Positions 36,065-45,034 of a stretch of DNA of 64,000 nt are shown here, piece by piece. Both the position numbers and the translations under genes were made by a program. The notes below the pieces were generated by a model. That model was given only the letters and a program-made list of their open reading frames with translations, was not told the origin of the DNA and made no database searches. The stretch comes from Flectobacillus sp. BAB-3569 (GTDB lineage Bacteria; Bacteroidota; Bacteroidia; Cytophagales; Spirosomataceae): the NCBI RefSeq assembly GCF_002270355.1, contig NZ_NJFZ01000015.1:186001-250000 (forward strand), given 5' to 3'. Position 1 is the stretch's first letter; each line of letters opens with the position of its first letter.

Positions 36065-39000
36065 ATGACAACTAATTATCAATTCCTACCCCAACTCATA
36101 ATTCGTACACCTGCATTTGCTTTTAATGATGATTTTGATGAAACTTTTCTTTTTCAATTATTAGAAAATCCTCAATTCTCTGAAGCCTTGTATTTAGCAT
36201 CCCCTGTACTTTTTGAAGAAGCCAAAGCTTTAAAAAGTCAAGAAAAAGTGGATGCCAAGAAGAAGCAAAAAGTCTTATTTTCTTTATCAAAATACTACAC
36301 ACGGATGTGTTCGAGGTGTACGCCATTTGGACTCTTTGCAGGTTGTGCTATCGCCGAATGGAGTGACCAAACTTCTATCCAATTTGCAGAATCCTTCCAC
36401 CGACATACTCGCTTAGATATGCACTATGCTGGCGCTTTGGCACAGCGTTTAGCCGAAATTCCAGAGATTGCCCAACGAATTCTTTACTATCCCAATTCGA
36501 GTCAGTATAGACTAGGAGAGGAGTTTCGCTATGTGGAATACCGTTATGTAAATGGAAAGCGACAGCATCAGATTTCGGCCATTGATTATTCGCCCTATAT
36601 CGATTTTATTTTGCAAAAAGCACTGTCGGGTGCTACCTTACTCGAACTGGCGTCATCTTTGGTAGAAGACGAAATTACGCTGGAGCAGGCGCTAGATTTT
36701 GTGGCAGAACTGATTAACGCTCAGCTCTTAGTTAGTGATTTAGAACCTGCCATTACGGGTGACACTTTTACACAACAACTCATTACGATTCTTGCCCGAA
36801 TCAATCACAACGGAGATTTAGAAGGGATTTTATCAATTCTTCAAAAGGTTGAAGAAGCTTTACATAATATTGATAAACAGGCTTATAATGCTGTCGAGTC
36901 TTATGTTCAAATTATGGAATTACTTCAGCCTTTGGGGATTCCCTTTGAGGAAGGCAAACTCTTTCAGACGGACAGAATCAATCAGCTCGAGCAGACTTTC
37001 ATTCAAAAAGATATACAGGAGGATATATGTGAGGCAATTGAGCTTCTTTATCAAGCACAAACCCCAAGCGATAATACTACATTACAACAATTTATCGACC
37101 AATTTTATGAAAGATACGATGCGCAAGAAGTACCTCTGCTAGTAGCTTTGGATACCGAGGCGGGCATAGGATATGGCATAACTGGCAAAAATCAGTTGAC
37201 GGCAATAGCAGAAGGCTTGAGTGCTAAAGGACAGGTATCTTCCACAAAATCGTGGCAAATGGGTGATTGGGAGCAATATCTGTTTCAACAATGGCTTGAA
37301 GCCTACCGACAAAATGCCTTTCAAATTGACTTACAGGAGAAAGATATTGCCCAACTATATTCGGATAAGCCTCCCATGGCGGCGTCTATTCCAGTGATGT
37401 TTCGTCTTACAGGAGATAACCAATATCCCTTGTATCTCGAAAATATTGGAGGCTCAAGTGCAGTCAATATCATCGGTCGTTTTGCGCATGCTTCTGAGGG
37501 AATATGGTCGGTGGCAAAGGAAATAACCACCCAAGAACAAGCTCAAAACCCTGAGGTAATTTTGGCAGAAATTGTACACCTTCCCGAAAATCGTGTCGGG
37601 AATATCATTCTTCACCCTGCTTTTCGGCAATACGAAATTCCTTATTTGGCAAAATCTTCGGTAGGGTCAGCCTATCAACTGTCTTTGGATGATTTGATGG
37701 TGTCGGTGGATATTATGGCTAGAAAAGTGATTTTACGCTCAAAAAGGCTACAAAAAGAAATAGTGCCAAGATTGAGCAATGCCCACAATTATATCCATAA
37801 TGCTGTTCCTGTGTATCGTTTTTTAGGCGATTTACAGCACCAAGGTCAGACAAATTCTGTAGGTATCAACTGGCAAAAAGTTTATCCTGACGCTTCTTTC
37901 TACCCAAGAGTTTGTTTTAAAAATATGATTTTAGAACCAGCTACTTGGCAATTGCAACGCAAGGATTTTGAAAAATTACTCAAGCAACCAGAAAATCAAG
38001 AACCGTTAGATTTATTCCTTGCAGAATGGAAACTACCTCAACGATTTGTTTTATCCGATTCAGATAATGAGTTATTGGTCAATACCCAGAATCCTTTGAG
38101 TGTTCAAACATGGTTAGATACGATCAAAAATAGGTCAGAAATTATTCTTAAAGAGTTTTTGTTCAATCCAGATTCTGCCATTTTTCAAAATAATCAACAA
38201 AAAGGCTTTACCAATCAGGTAGTTGCATTTTTAGTAAAAAAAGAAAAGCACTATACTTCAAAGCCACTTCTCGTTAAGCCTCTTGAGTCTACACAAAGGT
38301 CATTTGCCCTAGGTTCTGAATGGCTCTATTACAAGGTTTATTGTGGTGTGCAGTCAGCGGAGGTTATTCTTTCGGAGGCGATTACGCCTGTGCTGACGTA
38401 TTTGAAAGACTCTAATTTGATAGACAATTGGTTCTTTATCCGTTATGCGGATCCCGAAAAACATATTCGATTGAGATTCCATTTGAAAGATGTAAATACT
38501 ATAGCCCTAGTATTGACAACTATTAATCAGGCACTTTTAGTATTTAAGGAAAACAATCGAATATCTCAAATTTTGGTGGATACCTATGAACGAGAATTGG
38601 AAAGATATGGAGCAAATATTATTGAAGAAACCGAACAATGGTTTGGTGCTGATAGTGATATGGTGCTTGGGTTTATCAATGCAACTTCGAAAGAAAATAG
38701 GGATGATTTACGATGGATATTTGCTTGTAAGGCATTGGATATTTTGTTAAATGATTTTGACTGTACTATTCAAGCCAAATATTCTTTGATGGAGTCGATG
38801 AGAGATAGCTTTGCCAGAGAATTTAATCTGGACAAGTCTATGAAGTTATTGTTGGATGCAAAATTTAGAGAAAACCGTAAAGCGCTCGAACAATTTTTGG
38901 TTTTGGGATCAGAAGATGAACACGAATATGCACCACTTTTATCGCTCATTCAAGCTCGTTCGATGAATACTACCAGTATTGTCAAAGTAATTGTAGAAAA

Positions 39001-39154
39001 ACAGGATATTGCTTACCGTTCCAAATATCTCAGTGATTTGATTCACATGACCATCAATCGGATATTTCCAGATGGTCAGCGCACGCATGAGTTATTGATA
39101 TATGATTTTATGAGCCGTTATTACAAATCGCTCATGGCTAGATCTAAGCAATAG
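36065..39154 (+). CDS. Full-length class I lantibiotic dehydratase (LanB)
   Basis: The protein has 1029 residues, the length of complete LanB enzymes. The N-terminal glutamylation domain has the signature YYTRMCSRCTPFGLFAGCAIAEW (YTRMCSRCTPFGLFAG, about 77-92), which in the family contributes to glutamyl-tRNA-dependent activation of Ser and Thr. The C-terminal elimination domain (SpaB_C type, about 745-1025) starts at GSEWLYYKVYCGV and has NWFFIRYADPEKHIRLRFHL. Together they dehydrate Ser/Thr in a precursor peptide. No LanC cyclase, ABC transporter, protease or precursor peptide is visible nearby. The upstream terminator and the opposite-strand genes downstream make it a single-gene unit. A partner elsewhere, or a non-lanthipeptide substrate, must be assumed. 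Confidence 0.92.
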   Translation: MTTNYQFLPQLIIRTPAFAFNDDFDETFLFQLLENPQFSEALYLASPVLFEEAKALKSQEKVDAKKKQKVLFSLSKYYTRMCSRCTPFGLFAGCAIAEWSDQTSIQFAESFHRHTRLDMHYAGALAQRLAEIPEIAQRILYYPNSSQYRLGEEFRYVEYRYVNGKRQHQISAIDYSPYIDFILQKALSGATLLELASSLVEDEITLEQALDFVAELINAQLLVSDLEPAITGDTFTQQLITILARINHNGDLEGILSILQKVEEALHNIDKQAYNAVESYVQIMELLQPLGIPFEEGKLFQTDRINQLEQTFIQKDIQEDICEAIELLYQAQTPSDNTTLQQFIDQFYERYDAQEVPLLVALDTEAGIGYGITGKNQLTAIAEGLSAKGQVSSTKSWQMGDWEQYLFQQWLEAYRQNAFQIDLQEKDIAQLYSDKPPMAASIPVMFRLTGDNQYPLYLENIGGSSAVNIIGRFAHASEGIWSVAKEITTQEQAQNPEVILAEIVHLPENRVGNIILHPAFRQYEIPYLAKSSVGSAYQLSLDDLMVSVDIMARKVILRSKRLQKEIVPRLSNAHNYIHNAVPVYRFLGDLQHQGQTNSVGINWQKVYPDASFYPRVCFKNMILEPATWQLQRKDFEKLLKQPENQEPLDLFLAEWKLPQRFVLSDSDNELLVNTQNPLSVQTWLDTIKNRSEIILKEFLFNPDSAIFQNNQQKGFTNQVVAFLVKKEKHYTSKPLLVKPLESTQRSFALGSEWLYYKVYCGVQSAEVILSEAITPVLTYLKDSNLIDNWFFIRYADPEKHIRLRFHLKDVNTIALVLTTINQALLVFKENNRISQILVDTYERELERYGANIIEETEQWFGADSDMVLGFINATSKENRDDLRWIFACKALDILLNDFDCTIQAKYSLMESMRDSFAREFNLDKSMKLLLDAKFRENRKALEQFLVLGSEDEHEYAPLLSLIQARSMNTTSIVKVIVEKQDIAYRSKYLSDLIHMTINRIFPDGQRTHELLIYDFMSRYYKSLMARSKQ

Positions 39155-39197
39155 GCAATTTAGATGTTAGGTTAGTACTGTACGAAGGATTTCTAAC

Positions 39198-39304
39198 AAT
39201 TTCAGATTTGGACTTTCTGATTTCGGAAATAAAGTAAAATGTCTCTATTTTTTACAAAACATAAAAGATTATACTTCCGAAATCCAACATCCGATATCCG
39301 AAAT
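39198..39304. repeat. Family-B repeat copy between convergent genes
   Basis: Arms at 39198-39232 (TTTCAGATTTGGAC, CTGATTTCGGAAAT) and 39275-39304 flank an AT-rich loop. The second arm is the exact reverse complement of 6069-6098. A family-C stretch, ATTCACAATTCATCACTCACA, follows at about 39341-39365. Confidence 0.75.
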
Positions 39305-39368
39305 AAACAGTTTTCATATTCCTTCGTACACTACTAACTCATCATTCACAATTCATCACTCACAACTC

Positions 39369-41117
39369 CTATCGATCTGTGAGCGTTTTGAGGAAAGCAA
39401 TCAAGGCTGTTTTTTCGGCTTTGCTCAATTTGAGTTGTTCATCTGAAAGGGTTTGATTTTCCAGATTTACGCCTAAGCCTAAGGCACCACCATGATCGTA
39501 AAAATCAATTACGGAGTTCAAATCTGGATAAGCGCCGTTGTGCATATAAGGTGCTGTTTTTTCAATATTGCGAATGGTGGGTGTTTTGAAGGCAAAATGC
39601 CAATCAGCAATTTGTGGATTGTAAGTGCCACGTCCTAAATCTTTATCTATTGTTTTGCTCCGAGGTTGGTCAAAAACACCCAAAACTTCTGATTCTGTTT
39701 TCTGAAAATCAGGAGGAACAGTTCCGTTAAATAATGGGAAAAAGTGACAAGTACCGCATTTGGCTTTTCCCATAAACAAATTGAAACCTACTTTTTCCGT
39801 TTCATCCAAAATGCCTTTTCCCTTCATATATTGGTCAAAACGACTATTGAAAGGAGATAGCGAGCGAACGTAAGACGCTATGGCATTTCTCAAATGTCTA
39901 GTCTCTAGTTTACTTACTTTTGGAAAAGCTTTTTGAATAGCCTGCTTATATTTTTCATCCTTTTCGATGAGAGACAAGGCTTTTTCCAAATTCCCTTTCA
40001 TTTCTAAAGGATTATGCACTACTTTTTCTGCTTGTTCTTCTAGGCTACTGACACTCAAATCATAAAATTGCTTGCTTTGTAAGCCCGCGTACATGAGGGT
40101 AGGGGTATTGCGTTGCACTTGTTTTCCTGAAATACCTTTGGCTTTTTTGAGTCCATCAGTAAAAGCTTTATCAGGTTGATGGCAAGTACCACAACTGATG
40201 CCATTTCCACTAGAAAGAACAGGGTCGAAAAATAGCATTTGTCCCAATTCACTTTTGGCTGGATTGGAATGGGATTCAGCATTATGCGTATAAAAATCGC
40301 CACTAAAAGCATTAGTATCAAAATATGAACTTGCTTCGGCAGAAAGAATACGAGTATCCTTCATTGGTGCTATTTTTTGGAGCTTTTGCCAATTGACCAG
40401 ACTTTTAGTCAGCGGTTGGATATACTGTTTGATGCACGTCATGGCATCGAAATTTTCGCTTTTTTGCGTTTCTAAAAATTGAATGCTTTCAGAAAATGCT
40501 TGCGCTAAATCCTTATCCACTTCTCCAAAAATATCTAAGTATTTAGGCAAATGAGCTAAGGCAGCTTTACTTTCGGCAATTTTGTTTTGCGAAAGAGGCG
40601 TATCAAATCCGCTTAATCCTAATGAACTTATTCTAAATAGCTCAAGTCGTGCCGCATCCAAACATTGGCTAGGCATGTACTCTAAATCCTGTAAGGTTTG
40701 GTATCTTTTAAGTTCTGTTTGAAGTTTATTGATTTGATGAATTAGTTCTTGATGACTAGCGGTATCGATTTTCGGGAAAACATATTCTTCAATCACCTGA
40801 AAACCACCAGGCTCATTAATCATATTTTCTTCTAGTTCTATCTCATTCAAAGGTGCGCCATTGACCAATCTGGTCGCAGAAGGCATGAAGTATTCGGTAA
40901 TAAATTCAATTTTTTTATAGGCTATTCTAGCTTGAAGAAAGGCGTTTTGTATAGAATCTTGTGGTTGTTTGGTAACAACCGTTTGCTGTAGTTTTGATAC
41001 TTGCTCATTCAAAATACCCAAATCCACTGCCATTTGTTTCTTAAAGGCAATGGCTGGGTCTTCTGGTTCACAGGACCATAATAAAAAAATAAAGAAAAGT
41101 AACGTATATTTTTTCAT
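39369..41117 (-). CDS. Di-haem cytochrome c peroxidase/MauG-family lipoprotein
   Basis: This 582-residue lipoprotein (lipobox LLWSCEPED) has a helical N-terminal domain of about 270 residues with no haem site. The C-terminal half is a bacterial cytochrome c peroxidase/MauG-like domain with two c-type haem sites, CGTCHQPDKAF (about 306) and CGTCHFFPLF (about 452), plus the downstream conserved FKTPTIRNIEKTAPYMHNG. It probably acts in the periplasm, reducing peroxide or oxidising a partner. It lies 95 nt downstream of the PhoX-like gene on the same strand and may share its transcript. Confidence 0.9.
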   Translation of the reverse strand: MKKYTLLFFIFLLWSCEPEDPAIAFKKQMAVDLGILNEQVSKLQQTVVTKQPQDSIQNAFLQARIAYKKIEFITEYFMPSATRLVNGAPLNEIELEENMINEPGGFQVIEEYVFPKIDTASHQELIHQINKLQTELKRYQTLQDLEYMPSQCLDAARLELFRISSLGLSGFDTPLSQNKIAESKAALAHLPKYLDIFGEVDKDLAQAFSESIQFLETQKSENFDAMTCIKQYIQPLTKSLVNWQKLQKIAPMKDTRILSAEASSYFDTNAFSGDFYTHNAESHSNPAKSELGQMLFFDPVLSSGNGISCGTCHQPDKAFTDGLKKAKGISGKQVQRNTPTLMYAGLQSKQFYDLSVSSLEEQAEKVVHNPLEMKGNLEKALSLIEKDEKYKQAIQKAFPKVSKLETRHLRNAIASYVRSLSPFNSRFDQYMKGKGILDETEKVGFNLFMGKAKCGTCHFFPLFNGTVPPDFQKTESEVLGVFDQPRSKTIDKDLGRGTYNPQIADWHFAFKTPTIRNIEKTAPYMHNGAYPDLNSVIDFYDHGGALGLGVNLENQTLSDEQLKLSKAEKTALIAFLKTLTDR

Positions 41118-41212
41118 AATACTATTGAGAATAAAAATTGCCCCTGATTAAAATAACCAAGGGCAATATGACTAACGAGAGATTTTATTTATGATTGATC
41201 TAGGATTTTCGT

Positions 41213-42694
41213 TTATCTTGGTACGCCAGACAAAATTACAACTTGTCCGCCTTCCGCGTATGATCCTGTGCTACTATCTGTAATACTTTTTGCAACAGTT
41301 GAGTTACTACCATCAGCATTACTGTATTTCATATCACGCCAAGTATGTGGGTGAATGTTCAATAAAAATGTACCAGGGATACCTACAAGGTCAGAAATAT
41401 CGTGCATAGCACCGTATTCCCAAGAGCTCAAAGTGTTCACGCTGATTGGGTTATATTTTGCGTTGAAAGTGGCATCTGTACGACGGTGGTTCATTTCAAT
41501 CATCGGTTTCAATGCTTTTGTAGCGATATTGTATTGCCACACACGACCATCATGCTTATTGTCAGCATAGAATGAGTCTCCATCTTCCTGAATGTAAACG
41601 TAGTTTTCAGTTACACAAATGTTATCAGGGTTTACAATGCTGTTACCTGGGTCTACCACACCATCTACTAGTGCTTCCAGTGTTCCTTTTAATGGATTGC
41701 TAGCATCAAGTGCTAAGTGGTACACACGTCCCCACATAGTTTTGCCAGCTACAGGACTTTTCTTGTCACTTTGACTTACACCAGTCGCAGTAAAGTAAAT
41801 ATCACGATTTTTTGAAGCAGAACCTTTTCCGTAGTCAACATCCTCTACACGAGCAAATTGAATGGCATTTTTAGTAACTGAAAGTGCAGCGATCTGAGCA
41901 CCTGTCAAGCTTTTAGCATTTTCAATTTCTACAAATTCTACATCATATTTCTGTCCAACAGCAATATTGGTCTCGATAGGGTCATTGTTAGTTCTTTTCA
42001 AGAAATATAGTTTACCATTTGTCAAATCTCCAACCGTATTAGATACATAGGCTATCAACTGACCATTGGTATCATCTTCTCCGATAATAATAACAGTTTT
42101 GCCTGCAAAAGCTTCTTTGGGAAGTGGTACGGCATTTTCCATACTAGCTTTACCCAAAGCTGGCAATACTCTCGAAGCATCTTTTTTACCTGAAATATCA
42201 GCAAGAGGACTAATTCCATGTACTAAAGATTCGGCACCGCTTTCGCCAGCTGTCAAAAACATTGGTCCAAAACCATGAATTTCTGGTGTAGCTAATGTTG
42301 CTGAACACAAACGCCATGTTCCTCCGTCACCATCAAGAATGTATTCACCTTTGGTTGGTTTTAAGGTTTTGTCTAGATAAACTCTTGAAACCGAGCGAAT
42401 AATTTCATGGTTGTTAATCAAAATAAAACCTTCGCCAGATGGATTTTTCATCAAGCCTGCACCGTCTGGTTGTGCACCAAACACAAAATTTGGAGAGTCT
42501 GTCAGTTTGTCGTCTGAGCTAATAAGTGTATTGATTTTAACAGCATCAAAACCAGAAAGTGTTGTTACCAACGAGGGGTTTACAGAATAATCTTTGATAA
42601 CAACGGGTGAACTTGGTACACCATTTTCATCTTTTTGACACGAAGTTAAACCAGCCAACGCCAATGCTAGAGAGATAGATAATAGTTTTTTCAT
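41213..42694 (-). CDS. PhoX/DUF839-family lipoprotein
   Basis: This 493-residue exported lipoprotein (lipobox LAGLTSCQKD) has the DUF839/PhoX beta-propeller pattern: LINNHEIIRSVSR (about 92-104), TVIIIGEDDTNGQLIAYV and DNICVTENYVYIQEDGDS. PhoX proteins are calcium/iron phosphatases, but many DUF839 members have no proven activity, so phosphatase function is only inferred. The neighbouring gene downstream encodes a di-haem peroxidase; the pairing suggests a shared periplasmic or surface role, possibly under phosphate or metal limitation. Confidence 0.85.
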   Translation of the reverse strand: MKKLLSISLALALAGLTSCQKDENGVPSSPVVIKDYSVNPSLVTTLSGFDAVKINTLISSDDKLTDSPNFVFGAQPDGAGLMKNPSGEGFILINNHEIIRSVSRVYLDKTLKPTKGEYILDGDGGTWRLCSATLATPEIHGFGPMFLTAGESGAESLVHGISPLADISGKKDASRVLPALGKASMENAVPLPKEAFAGKTVIIIGEDDTNGQLIAYVSNTVGDLTNGKLYFLKRTNNDPIETNIAVGQKYDVEFVEIENAKSLTGAQIAALSVTKNAIQFARVEDVDYGKGSASKNRDIYFTATGVSQSDKKSPVAGKTMWGRVYHLALDASNPLKGTLEALVDGVVDPGNSIVNPDNICVTENYVYIQEDGDSFYADNKHDGRVWQYNIATKALKPMIEMNHRRTDATFNAKYNPISVNTLSSWEYGAMHDISDLVGIPGTFLLNIHPHTWRDMKYSNADGSNSTVAKSITDSSTGSYAEGGQVVILSGVPR

Positions 42695-43033
42695 AAATTA
42701 TTAAATGCTTGTATGTGGTTGGGTTTCCAACCCTCATTTTGAATTTCGCTAGCAAAGGTAGGTCTACACTTTAGCCCAAAGTTTAGAGAAATATTAAGGG
42801 AATGTAAATCTATTGGGTTCTACATGATTGTTTATAGTTATTTCAGATTTAGGATTGCTGATTTCGGAGATATCAAAAAACTTCTTAAACATACTTTCTA
42901 CTATTCCTCCATCATACAATTTTAGCTTTCTAAATAATTTTTAATCAATTTTTTCTTGGAATTAATCAATATAAATTTTAAAATTGCATACTAATATTTG
43001 TTATGACAAATATTAGTAAAATCAATAATAGCC
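42695..43033. promoter_or_regulatory. Divergent region with a perfect palindromic operator before hmgA
   Basis: No gene is seen in these 339 bases. ACTAATATTTGT (42990-43001) and ACAAATATTAGT (43006-43017) form a perfect 12+12 palindrome with TATG in the middle, ending 16 nt before the hmgA start. The element at 46218-46245 before marR matches it at 21 of 28 positions, so MarR is the likely binder. A single family-B arm (TTTCAGATTTAGGATTGCTG and following bases, 42841-42873) lies further upstream. Confidence 0.75.
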
Positions 43034-44194
43034 ATGCCAATATATCATCGTTTGGGGAATATTCCCTCCAAAAGACATATTCAGTTTGAGAAACCTACTG
43101 GAGGTTTGTTTTACGAAGAATTATTCGGAACGATTGGTTTCGATGGAATGTCTTCATTGTTGTATCATCACCACCGACCGACGCAGGTAAAGGAGATTCT
43201 CGAAAGTATTTCAACAGCTCCTAAAATTGCGGTTGATAAAAACATTGCTTCTCGCAAACTAATCGGATTCAATGTTGCGCCTGCACAAGATTTCTTGGAT
43301 AGTCGAGTTACTTTGATGGTTAACAATGACTTGCACATTGGTGTGGCGGCTCCACAGCAATCACTTCGCACTTACTATTATAAAAATGCAGACGCAGACG
43401 AACTTTTATTTATTCATAAAGGAACGGGGACTTTGCGTACCATGATGGGAAATATCCCTTTTGAGTATGGCGATTATCTCGTGATTCCAAGAGGGATGAT
43501 TTACCAAATTGATTTTGACACAACAGATAACCGTCTGTTTTTTGTGGAATCTTTTCATCCAATCTATACCCCAAAAAGATATCGCAATCATTTTGGGCAA
43601 ATGATGGAGCATGCACCTTTTTGCGAGCGAGATTATAAGTTGCCACAACAGCTCGAAACACATGATGAAACGGGTGATTTTTTGATGAAAATCAAAAAGC
43701 AACAAACACTGCATTCGGTGGTATATGCTGCTCACCCCTTTGATGTAACAGGTTGGGATGGTTATAACTATCCATGGGGATTTTCGATTCACAATTTCGA
43801 ACCGATTACAGGGCGTATTCACCAACCACCGCCAGTGCATCAAACCTTCCATACCGATGCTTTTGTGGTTTGCTCGTTTTGTCCAAGGTTATACGACTAT
43901 CATCCAAAGGGTATTCCAGCACCTTATAATCATTCCAATATCGACTCTGACGAAGTTTTGTATTATGTAGATGGTGATTTTATGAGTCGAAATGATATTG
44001 CTCAAGGACATATCTCACTGCACCCTGGGGGTATCCCGCACGGGCCACACCCAGGAGCAATGGAACGAAGTATCGGTAAAACCGAAACCCATGAGTTGGC
44101 TGTGATGGTAGATACTTTTAGACCGTTAATGCTGACTGAGGCGGCCATGAAAATTGATGATGGAAAATACTACCAATCATGGCTTGAAAAATAA
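43034..44194 (+). CDS. hmgA: Homogentisate 1,2-dioxygenase
   Basis: The 386-residue mononuclear iron ring-cleaving enzyme converts homogentisate to maleylacetoacetate. The iron-site and cupin motifs are in HQPPPVHQTFHTDAFVVCSF, SNIDSDEVLYYVDGDF and LHPGGIPHGPHPG. The N-terminus YHRLGNIPSKRHIQF is the Bacteroidota form. It is the first gene of the aromatic amino acid cluster and lies directly behind the palindromic operator. phhA follows after 27 nt. Confidence 0.95.
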   Translation: MPIYHRLGNIPSKRHIQFEKPTGGLFYEELFGTIGFDGMSSLLYHHHRPTQVKEILESISTAPKIAVDKNIASRKLIGFNVAPAQDFLDSRVTLMVNNDLHIGVAAPQQSLRTYYYKNADADELLFIHKGTGTLRTMMGNIPFEYGDYLVIPRGMIYQIDFDTTDNRLFFVESFHPIYTPKRYRNHFGQMMEHAPFCERDYKLPQQLETHDETGDFLMKIKKQQTLHSVVYAAHPFDVTGWDGYNYPWGFSIHNFEPITGRIHQPPPVHQTFHTDAFVVCSFCPRLYDYHPKGIPAPYNHSNIDSDEVLYYVDGDFMSRNDIAQGHISLHPGGIPHGPHPGAMERSIGKTETHELAVMVDTFRPLMLTEAAMKIDDGKYYQSWLEK

Positions 44195-44221
44195 TAATGT
44201 AGCTCACAACTCATAAAGAAA

Positions 44222-45034
44222 ATGGAATACGATTTTAAACCTTTTTCAATGTCGCAAGACTATGAATCCTATACATCGGATGATAGAGAAGTTTGGAAAA
44301 TTCTTTTTGAACGACAAATGGCACAACTGCCCAAGTTGGCAAGTAAAGAATACCTTGCGGGTTTAGAGCGAGTGCAGTTTTCGGCCGAGAAAATTCCTAA
44401 TTATGCCGAAACCAATGTATTGCTTAGAGGATATACGGGTTGGCAGATACATGTAGTGCCAGGGTTGATTGCGAACCGACCGTTTTTTGAGTTAATGCAG
44501 GCCAAAAACTTTTGTGCTTCTACTTGGCTTCGAAAACGTGAGCAACTCGACTATTTGGAAGAACCAGATATGTTTCATGACATTTTTGGTCATGTGCCTT
44601 TACTGTCAAATCCTTCCATTTGTCACTTTTTGGAAGAATTAGCACGTATTGCCTTGCGATTTGTAGATGATGAGGAGGCAATCGAATACATCGCCCGATT
44701 GTATTGGTATACCATTGAGTTCGGTTTGATTAGAGAAGAAGGAGAACTGAAGATTTATGGAGCAGGAATTTTATCATCTTCTGGCGAAAGCGTGTATTCG
44801 CTCAAAGCCGATACTGTGGAACGAATTCCCTATGATATTGTCAAGATTTTTGATACTCCTTATATCAAAGACCATTATCAAGCCCAATACTTTGTGATTG
44901 ATTCCTACGAAGATTTATTCCACTCTATTCCTATGATTGAGCAAGAATTAGAGAAACGAATGAATCTAAAACATAAGAAAAATACTTTTACTTTTCACGA
45001 CTCAGAAATCGGACAACATTATGCTAGTATCTGA
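44222..45034 (+). CDS. phhA: Phenylalanine 4-hydroxylase
   Basis: The 270-residue monomeric bacterial-type enzyme hydroxylates phenylalanine to tyrosine with iron and a pterin cofactor. The catalytic stretch is present: LRGYTGWQIHVVPGLI (substrate side) and EPDMFHDIFGHVPLLSNP with both iron His residues, plus an Ile-Glu-Phe-Gly iron-ligand Glu region in YWYTIEFGLIREEGELK. Its stop overlaps the first possible hppD start by 14 nt, which suggests translational coupling. Confidence 0.95.
   Translation: MEYDFKPFSMSQDYESYTSDDREVWKILFERQMAQLPKLASKEYLAGLERVQFSAEKIPNYAETNVLLRGYTGWQIHVVPGLIANRPFFELMQAKNFCASTWLRKREQLDYLEEPDMFHDIFGHVPLLSNPSICHFLEELARIALRFVDDEEAIEYIARLYWYTIEFGLIREEGELKIYGAGILSSSGESVYSLKADTVERIPYDIVKIFDTPYIKDHYQAQYFVIDSYEDLFHSIPMIEQELEKRMNLKHKKNTFTFHDSEIGQHYASI

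Noticed and set aside
34304-39154. A single SusC-SusD-LanB operon
   Set aside because: A perfect 12-bp stem with a T-run at 35928-35962 separates susD from lanB, so co-transcription is unlikely.
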